From positions 1 to 45,408 of the forward strand of contig CALLCZ010000080.1 in NCBI GenBank assembly GCA_937998645.1: a stretch of DNA of 45,408 nucleotides, in the 5' to 3' direction. The notes beneath the pieces were generated by a model. That model had not been told where the DNA came from. It ran no database searches and saw only the letters and a program-made list of their open reading frames with translations. The DNA comes from an uncultured Gammaproteobacteria bacterium. GTDB lineage: Bacteria; Pseudomonadota; Gammaproteobacteria; SZUA-229. Every line of letters begins with the position of its first letter. Within the stretch, counting starts at the first letter, position 1. The translations under genes and the position numbers were made by a program. Shown here piece after piece: positions 17,469 to 24,993 of the stretch.

Positions 17469-18650
17469 ATGACATCCATTACTAAAACAGTTTTCAAGGG
17501 GACGCTGGCTCGTAAAGCTTTATACACGAGCATTGTAGCTGCACTGGTCGCAGCGCCTCTAACGGCTTCCGCCTATTCTTTTACAGACAGTAGCGGCAAA
17601 GTCAAAATGAGCATCGGTGGTTACGCCAAGTTAAGTGTTCTCTATTCAGATACGGACAGCGGAAGCCTCAGCGGACTTGCCCGCGACATCTACCTTCCGT
17701 CCGCGACACCGGTCGGAAACACACCCAACTCCGACGCCCAGGTGCTTGACTTTACCGCGCGCGAGTCCCGCATCAACTTCAAGGGCAACACAGACATTGA
17801 CGGCCACAAGGTGGGCATGACCCTGGAGATCGATTTCCTGGGCACATCGGGTGGTACCGAAACGGTCAGCAACAGCTACTCACCCCGCCTGCGCCACTAC
17901 TTCTTCACCTTTGACAACTGGCTGTTCGGTCAGACCTGGTCGACTGCGATGGATACAGCAGCCCTGGCAGAGTCCGTTGACTTCCTGGCCGCACCTGAAG
18001 GTATCGTCTTCATCCGCCAGGCAATGGTCCGCTATTCAAGAGGTGATTTCCAGGTCGCCCTGGAAAACCCCCAGAGTTATGTTAGTGGAGCAACCGATGG
18101 CGACGTCGGCGTGGTGCCTGACTTGACAGGTAACTATAAATTCAAACTCGGCGGAGGGCACATAAGATTAAACGGTCTGTTACGTCAGGTTACGGTTGAC
18201 GAAGGCACCATCGATGAAAGCGAAATGGGTTATGGCATCGGTGCATCCGGCAAAATAAAAGTCGGTTCGACAGATGACATCCGCTTCTCGGCCATGTACG
18301 GTGACGGCATGGGCCGTTACACCAGCCTGGGCCTGGTCCGGGATGGCGTGCTCATCAATAACAAGATCGAAACCGTCAAGTCCACCATTCTGTCCGCTGC
18401 ATACCGTCATGTATGGAACGCAAAATCAAGCTCCAACATCATCCTGAGTTCGGCAGACATTGACAACCCGACGGGTGCCGGCACCGGTGGTTTAAACAAG
18501 GGCAGCACCAGTATTCAGATCAACTACCTGTACCGGCCTGTCAAGCAGGTTACATACGGCATAATGTGGCTGGGCGCTGAGCGTGAAGAAGAGAACGGTG
18601 ATAAAGGTGAGCTGATGCGCGTACAGGCCAGCGCAAAATATTCGTTCTAA
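17469..18650 (+). CDS. outer-membrane porin (DcaP-like)
   Basis: A 393-residue secreted beta-barrel protein. A long signal peptide (basic, then SIVAALVAAPLTASA) is cleaved before YSFTDSSG. The mature part shows alternating beta-strand patterns (KMSIGGYAKLSVLYSD, GMTLEIDFLG, LRHYFFTFDNWLFGQTW) and ends in AKYSF. The terminal Phe is expected for outer-membrane insertion by the BAM complex. The pattern GYAKL..Y near the N-terminus and SRINFKG resemble DcaP-type porins, which take up small organic acids. The ribosome site GAGGGGGGA is strong, and an efficient terminator follows. Its position divergent from acs suggests it delivers acetate or other carboxylates to the periplasm (inference). Confidence 0.82.
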   Translation: MTSITKTVFKGTLARKALYTSIVAALVAAPLTASAYSFTDSSGKVKMSIGGYAKLSVLYSDTDSGSLSGLARDIYLPSATPVGNTPNSDAQVLDFTARESRINFKGNTDIDGHKVGMTLEIDFLGTSGGTETVSNSYSPRLRHYFFTFDNWLFGQTWSTAMDTAALAESVDFLAAPEGIVFIRQAMVRYSRGDFQVALENPQSYVSGATDGDVGVVPDLTGNYKFKLGGGHIRLNGLLRQVTVDEGTIDESEMGYGIGASGKIKVGSTDDIRFSAMYGDGMGRYTSLGLVRDGVLINNKIETVKSTILSAAYRHVWNAKSSSNIILSSADIDNPTGAGTGGLNKGSTSIQINYLYRPVKQVTYGIMWLGAEREEENGDKGELMRVQASAKYSF

Positions 18651-18708
18651 GTCAGCTGTATAGAACAGTCCAGAAAAGCAAGACCTGCAGTGTTTGTGCT
18701 GCAAATAC

Positions 18709-18742
18709 AACAGGGGGTACAAACTACCCCCTGTTTTTTTTT
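18709..18742 (+). terminator. rho-independent terminator after the porin gene
   Basis: A perfect stem AACAGGGGGTA (18709-18719), loop CAAAC, TACCCCCTGTT (18725-18735), followed immediately by an uninterrupted T-run to 18742. It lies 59 bp after the porin stop codon. Confidence 0.93.
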
Positions 18743-18787
18743 GCGGGTTTTCATGCCAGTTCGACGACAGAACAAAAACTAAAATGC

Positions 18788-18898
18788 CTTTCACCGCAGA
18801 GACGCAGAGGACACAGAGAAAAGCTTTTTTGCTTACTGCGCCACAGGCACAGCTAACATAGAAAACTCCGCGTCCTCTGCGACTCTGCGGTGAATTGC
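18788..18898. repeat. inverted repeat pair of the CCGCAGAG family
   Basis: TTTCACCGCAGAGACGCAGA (from 18788) pairs with CTCTGCGACTCTGCGGTGAA (18876-18895) across about 50 bp. The remaining sequence up to gltA (18899-19180) presumably holds its promoter. I recognise nothing specific there. Confidence 0.75.
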
Positions 18899-19180
18899 TT
18901 TTAAATATGTTTTGGCTGTGTCAGCTCAAATCTGCCAGATTGCAGCAATCGAACTATAATTGACCAATCACATAGATATATGGTTAATAACATTACTTTA
19001 GCTTATGGCAAAAATCGGGTGAAATGAGCGATACTCACGATGATTTCGCTTTATATCGCAGACTCTTTTTGTCACAACCAGCTAATTCACTGCATGAATA
19101 GTTAACTGAACTATCAAGCCGAGCCAGGCGTCGAAACATCATAGCTGGCACTGCCGTCAACAACTGTTTGAAGGGATAAT

Positions 19181-20479
19181 ATGATGAACGAACACACCGT
19201 TACCATTACCGACAATAAAACCGGCAAACAGATTGAACTGCCAGTAAAACAGTCGACACTGGGCCCACAGGCTGTAGACATCGGACGGTTTTTCCGGGAA
19301 ATGGGCTATTTCACATACGACCCGGGTTTTCTTTCAACCGCCAGTTGTCAAAGTGAGCTGACCTACCTTGATGGTGAAAAGGGTGAGTTGCTTTACCGCG
19401 GTTACCCTATCGAACAGCTGGCGGAACAGAGCAACTTTATCGAGGTTGCTTACCTGATGCTATATGGTGATCTGCCAGGCAAAGATAATCTGGAAAGCTT
19501 CACTAATATAATCGTTCGTCACAGCATGCTGAACGAATCATTGAAACGACTTTTTGGCGGCTTTCATCATGATGCTCATCCGATGGCGACCATGGTCGGT
19601 GTAGTGGGTTCATTATCTGCTTTTTATCATGACTCGACCGACATCAGGAATATTGACCACCGCGAGATCGCCGCACACCGACTGATTGCCAAAATGCCAA
19701 CCATCGCCGCGGCAAGCTACAAGCATTCTATCGGCGAGCCCCAGGTCTATCCCGACAATTCACTGAGTTACACCGGCAACCTGTTGAACATGATGTTCTC
19801 CGTACCGTGTGAGCCCTACGAGATAAACCCGATTGCAGAAAAGGCGCTGGACCTGATCTTTATCCTGCACGTCGATCACGAACAGAACGCCAGCACCTCA
19901 ACCGTGCGACTGGCAGGAAGTTCGCTCGCCAATCCATTCGCATGCATATCCTCCGGCATCACGGCTTTATGGGGTCCGGCACACGGCGGTGCCAATGAGG
20001 CTGCACTGAACATGCTCGATCAGATAGGCGACATCAGCAACATCCCTAAATTCGTCGCACGCGCCAAGGATAAAAACGATGAATTTCGTCTTGTTGGATT
20101 TGGCCACCGCGTTTACAAAAACTATGATCCGCGTGCACGCCTTATTCGCAAGATGTGCCACGAGGTGCTGGAGAAGCTCGAGAATAACAATGACCCGATG
20201 TTTGAACTGGCACTGAAACTGGAAGAGATCGCGCTGAATGACGAATATTTTATCGAGCGCAAACTCTACCCCAATGTTGATTTTTATTCCGGCCTTATCT
20301 ACAAGGCACTGGGCATCCCTACCAACATGTTCACGGTGATGTTCTCCATAGCCCGCACCGTCGGCTGGGTAGCGCAATGGAGCGAGATGATAGCTGAACA
20401 CAATCAGCGCATCGGACGTCCGCGACAGGTCTACGTGGGGCCCACGATGCGAGACTATGTCGATATTAGTAAACGCTAA
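19181..20479 (+). CDS. gltA: citrate synthase
   Basis: First enzyme of the TCA cycle, condensing acetyl-CoA with oxaloacetate. The 432 residues match the hexameric proteobacterial type. Signatures are [20 protein letters not shown] near residue 65, the catalytic-His segments [20 protein letters not shown] and [12 protein letters not shown], and [13 protein letters not shown]. The last two hold catalytic His and substrate Arg residues. AAGGGA precedes tandem ATG codons, and either 19181 or 19184 could be used. Placement after acs, crbR/S and the porin puts the consumer of acetyl-CoA next to its producer. The second tandem repeat array starts just after the stop codon. Confidence 0.97.
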   Translation: MMNEHTVTITDNKTGKQIELPVKQSTLGPQAVDIGRFFREMGYFTYDPGFLSTASCQSELTYLDGEKGELLYRGYPIEQLAEQSNFIEVAYLMLYGDLPGKDNLESFTNIIVRHSMLNESLKRLFGGFHHDAHPMATMVGVVGSLSAFYHDSTDIRNIDHREIAAHRLIAKMPTIAAASYKHSIGEPQVYPDNSLSYTGNLLNMMFSVPCEPYEINPIAEKALDLIFILHVDHEQNASTSTVRLAGSSLANPFACISSGITALWGPAHGGANEAALNMLDQIGDISNIPKFVARAKDKNDEFRLVGFGHRVYKNYDPRARLIRKMCHEVLEKLENNNDPMFELALKLEEIALNDEYFIERKLYPNVDFYSGLIYKALGIPTNMFTVMFSIARTVGWVAQWSEMIAEHNQRIGRPRQVYVGPTMRDYVDISKR

Positions 20480-20519
20480 ATATACAGGCGCGTGAGAAAG
20501 GACGAGAATTAATTGTTTT

Positions 20520-20944
20520 GTCTCTCGCAGAGGCGCAGGGATCGCAGAGAACTTCAATGTTTGATTTGTTCTTAACTGAAACATCTTTGCGGGCTTTGCG
20601 CCCTGGCGAGAGTTAATTGTTTTTTCTCTCGCAGAGGCGCTGAGCACGCAGAGTGTGTAATATATTTCCCACCCAAAAACACCTCTGCGCTCCCTGCGCC
20701 TCCGCGAGATTATGTTTTTTATTTCTCTCGCAAAGGCGCCAAGGTCGCCAGGAACTTATATGTTTGATTTGTTCCTACCCAAAACACCTTTGCGTTCTTT
20801 GCGCCTTGGCGAGAGTTAATTGTTTTTTCTCTCGCAGAGGCGCTGAGTACGCAGAGTGTGTAATATATTTTCCACCCAAAAACACCTCTGCGCTCCCTGC
20901 GCCTCCGCGAGATTATGTTTTTTATTTCTCTCGCAAAGGCGCAT
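20520..20944. repeat. tandem array 2: alternating type I and type II ~100-bp units
   Basis: Units begin at about 20522 (I), 20625 (II), 20726 (I), 20828 (II) and 20931 (stub CTCTCGCAAAGGCGC). The arrangement is strictly alternating. The stretch of about 180 bp from 20762 is nearly identical to 2992-3175 of array 1, including the type I/type II junction, so one array was copied or converted from the other. The stub ends exactly at the moaD stop codon (20944-20946). Apparent reading frames here are repeat artefacts. Confidence 0.9.
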
Positions 20945-21180
20945 CAGCCCCCGGTTACGGGTGGAAAAAACGCCACTTCATCGCCATCCTTTAATTGATA
21001 GTCAGCTTTCACATATTGATGATTCACTGCAAACAGGATCTGTGCAGGCAATGCGTCCTTGCCGGCACTGAGTGACTTCCACAGCGCCTCAACCGACGGT
21101 GACGCTGTTAACTCCAGTTGCATCTCGGATTTGCCCAGATGTTCTTTCAGACTTGCAAAAAACAGGACCTGTACGTTCAT
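20944..21180 (-). CDS. moaD: molybdopterin synthase sulfur-carrier subunit MoaD
   Basis: A 78-residue beta-grasp protein ending in PPVTGG. The terminal Gly-Gly is the part adenylated by MoeB and converted to a thiocarboxylate, the sulfur donor for molybdopterin synthase. The length and the FFASLKE and DGDEVAFFPPV segments are typical. It is the last gene of the formate dehydrogenase locus, 45 bp after the DsrK-like gene. Its usual partner moaE is not next to it and not in the window. moeB, its activating enzyme, is at 36168-36926. Confidence 0.92.
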   Translation of the reverse strand: MNVQVLFFASLKEHLGKSEMQLELTASPSVEALWKSLSAGKDALPAQILFAVNHQYVKADYQLKDGDEVAFFPPVTGG

Positions 21181-21225
21181 TTACAACACTGCTCGATTAA
21201 GGCTTTTCTCACTCACTGATGCCGT

Positions 21226-22482
21226 TCACTCCAGATGATCGGCCAGCAACTCGGTGAGGCCGATCACTTCGATATTCTCCATTTCATTATGTTCCAGGCC
21301 TTCTTCCAGCATCGTACGGCAGTTGGAGCACGAAGTAACCAGGGTTGATACGTTCAGCGCGTCCAGCTGGCGCTTCTTGATATTGAACACCTTCAGGCGC
21401 AGGGGTTCTGCACGCTCGTTGGAACTGACGCCACCGCCACCACCACAGCACCAGTTCATTTCTCCGCATTCGTCCATTTCGACGAAATTGGTTGCAAACT
21501 GGTTTAACAGCTGTCTCGGCTGCGCCAGCACACCGCCGCGTCGGCTGATGTTGCAGGGGTCATGGTAGGTCAGGCGTTCGTCAAAACTGCCCGAGGTTTT
21601 CAATTTGCCATCTGCGCGTAACTGATCCAGCAGTTCCAGTATATGCATTACCTTGAACGGATATTCCCTGCCGAGGATATTGGGCCCATCCCAGCGAAAG
21701 GTGGTATAGGCATGGCCGCACTCGGGGCTGATGACTGTTTTCACCTTGAGTTCGGTTGCGACTTTGACCATACGCTCGAGCAGCTGTACAGCGAGGCCGG
21801 AATCGCCTTTCTGAACGCCGGTGTTGGTGGCTTCGAAGTACTTGCTGCTCAAAGTCCAGGTAATATCGGCCGCAGAGAATATCTTGCTCAGCGCAGTAAT
21901 GTATTCGCTGTACATCACAATCTCGGCGGATGAAAGCATGCACAGATATTCAGCGCCTTCGACATCGATGGGGATTTTGACACCCGCTTCCTTTTCCAGT
22001 CCCGAGATCGCATTTCGCAGGCTCTTTTCCGTTAAGCCCATCGGGCTGCCAAGCTCGAGCGCGCGTTCACCGGCCATCTGCAGTCCCTCGGGCACAAAGC
22101 CGGCAGCGGCCAGACCCTCCTTGACCTTTCGAATCAGGTAGGCGATGTCGATGCCGACCGGGCACACCATGCTGCAGCGGCTGCACATCGAGCAACCATC
22201 GTAAACCAGTTCTTCCCAGTCTGACAGATCGCTCTCGGTCATCGGCTCGCTCAGCCCGATGCTCGATGACAGCTTGCCCAGCAGGGTATGGTCATTCTTC
22301 CAGACCTTGCGTAACGGCTCGGTTTTGTAAATCGGCGTATAGCGCGGATCACCAGATTCCAGGTAAAACAGACAGGCCTCTGCACAAACACCACAACCCG
22401 TGCAACTGGAAAAATAGGCTTCCACGCGCGCATCGACCTGCGCTTTAAGTGTTTCGACGCCGCGTTCCAATGGTGTACTCAT
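21226..22482 (-). CDS. DsrK/HdrD-like iron-sulfur protein (two [4Fe-4S] plus CCG domain)
   Basis: A 418-residue cytosolic-side protein. The N-terminal ferredoxin part has CTGCGVCAEAC (about residues 28-38) and CSMCSRCSMVCPVG (about 97-110). The C-terminal cysteine-rich CCG domain has HDPCN, NWCCGGGGG and SCSNC, the pattern that binds the noncubane cluster in HdrB/HdrD. The first CCG half keeps PECGHAY but lacks the paired cysteines (YLCMLSSAEIVMYSEY), as in DsrK-like members. No membrane helix is seen. It follows a NarI/DsrM-like cytochrome b gene after 30 bp, so the two should form a DsrMK-type quinone-linked unit. Its natural thiol/disulfide or ferredoxin-like partner is unknown. Confidence 0.85.
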   Translation of the reverse strand: MSTPLERGVETLKAQVDARVEAYFSSCTGCGVCAEACLFYLESGDPRYTPIYKTEPLRKVWKNDHTLLGKLSSSIGLSEPMTESDLSDWEELVYDGCSMCSRCSMVCPVGIDIAYLIRKVKEGLAAAGFVPEGLQMAGERALELGSPMGLTEKSLRNAISGLEKEAGVKIPIDVEGAEYLCMLSSAEIVMYSEYITALSKIFSAADITWTLSSKYFEATNTGVQKGDSGLAVQLLERMVKVATELKVKTVISPECGHAYTTFRWDGPNILGREYPFKVMHILELLDQLRADGKLKTSGSFDERLTYHDPCNISRRGGVLAQPRQLLNQFATNFVEMDECGEMNWCCGGGGGVSSNERAEPLRLKVFNIKKRQLDALNVSTLVTSCSNCRTMLEEGLEHNEMENIEVIGLTELLADHLE

Positions 22483-22512
22483 AACGAATCTCCGGTGTCC
22501 TTGGTCTACCGA

Positions 22513-23154
22513 TTACAGGTTCACGCCACGTCGCCCGAACGTGGCGCCGGAATAGGCACGGCTGGGAACGAACATGATGGCGTGCATCAGGGCGCTGAAC
22601 GGGAAATAGATCATTAACAGTTCCACGGTGAAGCGGTGGAACACCCTGAGTTCAGACGATATTTCAGCCAGTGCCATGCAACCGGTCAACATGACAAGAA
22701 ACACCAGTATCGCGCCGACATGATCATCCCGCCTGGAAATCAGCCGGGTGACCGGGTGCAGCAGGCGGTGTATCCATAACAGGATCAGGCCGGCGAAGGC
22801 CACCTGCGCGGTAACGATGAATGCCCAGTAGGGCATCGCCGCCCAACTAAAGCCGGTTATATGCTCGGCGATAAACTTGACGTGCGGCGCGGCAAAAAAC
22901 AGCAGGATCAGCAAACCCAGGTGGAACATATAACCTGCAATGACCTTCATTCGAACACGGGGTGCAATCTCCCTGCGCGGAAAGAAACCACGTATGTTCG
23001 CCATGATCGCACCCGGAACACCCGAATTTCGCGGTACCGACAGATCCCTGCGAGTACCTCGCCGTAACACATCGATGATACGCCAGAGAATGCCAACAAA
23101 AAAAATGACCAGGGCGATATCCCATAAAATACCATCAACCAGCTGTTCAAACAT
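22513..23154 (-). CDS. NarI/DsrM-like membrane cytochrome b subunit
   Basis: A 213-residue integral membrane protein with about five helices: DIALVIFFVGILWRIIDVL, MFHLGLLILLFFAAPH, YWAFIVTAQVAFAGLILLWIH, VGAILVFLVMLTGCMALAEI and FTVELLMIYFPFSALMHAIMF. His residues in the second (FHLGLL, APH), third (LLWIHR) and last (MHAIMF) helices are candidate heme b ligands, as in the gamma subunit of nitrate reductase. A basic loop (RRGTRRDLSVPRN) lies after helix 1. It sits between fdhC and the DsrK-like gene. A DsrM-like role, exchanging electrons between quinone and the iron-sulfur subunit, is the best inference. Confidence 0.82.
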   Translation of the reverse strand: MFEQLVDGILWDIALVIFFVGILWRIIDVLRRGTRRDLSVPRNSGVPGAIMANIRGFFPRREIAPRVRMKVIAGYMFHLGLLILLFFAAPHVKFIAEHITGFSWAAMPYWAFIVTAQVAFAGLILLWIHRLLHPVTRLISRRDDHVGAILVFLVMLTGCMALAEISSELRVFHRFTVELLMIYFPFSALMHAIMFVPSRAYSGATFGRRGVNL

Positions 23155-23186
23155 ATCGGAATCCCCTGTTCATTTCGTTCATGAAC

Positions 23187-24290
23187 TCAAACGCCAGGTG
23201 CCTGCCCTGGTTTGGCGACACCACCTTCGACCAGACCACTGCCCTGCTCCTGATCGGCTGCCTCGACTGCAGCGCTGTCATTCATCATTTCTGCATACCA
23301 CTGATCATGATGCGCCTTTGCCCAGGCCGCATCGACCGAGCCGGTGGTCATACTGTCCAGTGTACCTTCGACGCCGACGGTGCCCAGGTAGATGTGACCA
23401 AAAGAAACTGCAATCAAAAGTACTGCCGAGATTCCGTGGAACATGTGTGCAAGACTCAGGACTTCCCTGCCAGGGACCAATGCAGCCAGAACCAGAAGCA
23501 GGCCGCTGACACAGAGCGCAGAGCCAAACATTATGACCAGCCAGAACCATGTTTTTTCACCCGCGTTAAAGCGGCCGGCACTGACGTGGCCGCCGAACAT
23601 ACCGCCGCCTTTTGCGAACCATTTGAGATCGCCGAGGTTATACATGTTTCCCTTGATAAACAGCACGAACATCGCAACCACGGCCAGTATGAACAACGGT
23701 CCGAACAGGTTATGCATTTCCTTGCAGGCAGAAGCAGTCACGGCGAAGCCTTCAGAACCAAGTATCGGTATCAGCACGAAGCGGCCGTACAGCAGGATCA
23801 GTCCTGTTACCGCGAGCAGCCAGAAAACGCCGGCAGTAAACCAGTGCGCGGTACGCTGGTTCAACGTGGTGCGTGGAATACGCACACCGGTGGGGCCGCC
23901 CGGCATCATCTGCGTTCCCTTGAGCAGGTAGTACAGAACGATGGCGCCTAAAATACCGCCCATGAACCAGGCACCATAAGGCACCAGTTGCTCTACCCGG
24001 AACCGGCGCCAGTCCTCACCCGCCTTGTTAATGAGCACACCGCTATCGACGCCCTGCACCTGCGTCAAACCCTGCGTCCTTTCATTGCGTTGACGGACAT
24101 CGTTCCACAGGTTGATCGCGGGATTTTCCAGTGCAGCAACTTTTTCAACACTGGCCTGCTTGCCGGCGACTGCGTAAGCGTCGATCGCATAAGGAATCAA
24201 CGGCACAGTCACGACAACCAGCAGGGAGAAAACGCAAAACAGTACTATTTTGCGAACCCGACCTGAGTTATGCCTGTTTTCAGCCGCCAT
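23187..24290 (-). CDS. fdhC: formate dehydrogenase gamma subunit, cytochrome b556
   Basis: A 367-residue membrane anchor of the FdnI/FdoI family that passes electrons from the periplasmic dehydrogenase to quinone. It begins with an extra helix and periplasmic segment (about residues 14-105), then has the four-helix cytochrome b core. Core segments are NQRTAHWFTAGVFWLLAVTG, ACKEMHNLFGPLFILAVVAM and AHMFHGISAVLLIAVSFGHIYLG, which contain the candidate heme His residues. The C-terminus has the family feature EGTLDSMTTGSVDAAWAKAHH. GAGGAT precedes the start at good spacing. It follows fdhB after 94 bp carrying two strong stem structures. Confidence 0.93.
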   Translation of the reverse strand: MAAENRHNSGRVRKIVLFCVFSLLVVVTVPLIPYAIDAYAVAGKQASVEKVAALENPAINLWNDVRQRNERTQGLTQVQGVDSGVLINKAGEDWRRFRVEQLVPYGAWFMGGILGAIVLYYLLKGTQMMPGGPTGVRIPRTTLNQRTAHWFTAGVFWLLAVTGLILLYGRFVLIPILGSEGFAVTASACKEMHNLFGPLFILAVVAMFVLFIKGNMYNLGDLKWFAKGGGMFGGHVSAGRFNAGEKTWFWLVIMFGSALCVSGLLLVLAALVPGREVLSLAHMFHGISAVLLIAVSFGHIYLGTVGVEGTLDSMTTGSVDAAWAKAHHDQWYAEMMNDSAAVEAADQEQGSGLVEGGVAKPGQAPGV

Positions 24291-24326
24291 CAGTGATCCT
24301 CGTGTTGATAATACGGAACGCCGTCA

Positions 24327-24373
24327 GGTGAAGCCCGGTCATCGAATGACCTTCACCGGATCGGCGCCGATCC
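24327..24373 (-). promoter_or_regulatory. paired stem-loops in the fdhB-fdhC intercistronic gap
   Basis: GGTGAA-GCCC-GGTCAT-CGA-ATGACC-TTCACC (24327-24357) forms a bulged double stem. Directly adjacent is the perfect 16-bp palindrome GGATCGGCGCCGATCC (24358-24373). Such structures between cistrons commonly stabilise or trim mRNA and set subunit ratios. That role is inferred. No U-run follows, so it is not a standard terminator. Confidence 0.55.
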
Positions 24374-24384
24374 TGCGTTACGCG

Positions 24385-24978
24385 TTAACCGTCTATACCC
24401 GCCTTCTTGAATTGCACCCCCCAGTTCATTACGCTCGCACCGCGATTGACCATGCGTTTGCGGTAGATGTCTGACAACACATCGGCATCCCCGGCAAGCA
24501 ATGCCTTGGTTGAACACATTTCCGCACACAGCGGCAGCTTGCCTTCGGCGACACGGTTCGAACCATACTTGGTGAATTCCTCACTGCTGTGTGTCACTTC
24601 CGGACCACCTGCGCAGAAGGTGCACTTGTCCATCTTGCCGCGTGATGCAAACGCAGCATCAGACGGGAACTGGGGTGCGCCAAACGGGCAGGCATAGAAA
24701 CAGTAACCGCATCCGATACATATATCCTTGTCGTGCAGCACGATGCCATCATCAGTGGTATAGAAGCAGTCAACCGGACACACAGCCGCACAGGGTGCAT
24801 CCGAACAATGCATACAGGCGACCGATAAGGATCGCTCACCCGGCTCACCGTCCTTGATCGTGACCACCCGCCGGCGGTTAACGCCCCAGGGAACTTCGTT
24901 TTCGTTCTTACAGGCCGTTACACAGCCATTACATTCGATGCAACGCTCAGCATCACAATAAAATTTCATACGTGCCAT
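24385..24978 (-). CDS. fdhB: formate dehydrogenase beta subunit, four [4Fe-4S] ferredoxin
   Basis: A 197-residue electron-transfer subunit with cysteine groups for four clusters: CIECNGCVTAC, CMHCSDAPCAAVCPVDC, CIGCGYCFYACPFG, and a final group of KCTFC with CAEMC. It lacks the C-terminal transmembrane helix of E. coli FdnH (294 residues), so it is held by FdhA and FdhC only. It would travel with FdhA through the Tat system, as no signal of its own is visible. It starts 15 bp after fdhA and precedes fdhC, the standard subunit order. Confidence 0.93.
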   Translation of the reverse strand: MARMKFYCDAERCIECNGCVTACKNENEVPWGVNRRRVVTIKDGEPGERSLSVACMHCSDAPCAAVCPVDCFYTTDDGIVLHDKDICIGCGYCFYACPFGAPQFPSDAAFASRGKMDKCTFCAGGPEVTHSSEEFTKYGSNRVAEGKLPLCAEMCSTKALLAGDADVLSDIYRKRMVNRGASVMNWGVQFKKAGIDG

Positions 24979-24993
24979 CGTAATCTCCCGCCT

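Noticed and set aside
20653-21071. Reading frames with the same peptide pattern as those near 3087
   Set aside because: They come from array 2, the same repeat family, and are not genes.
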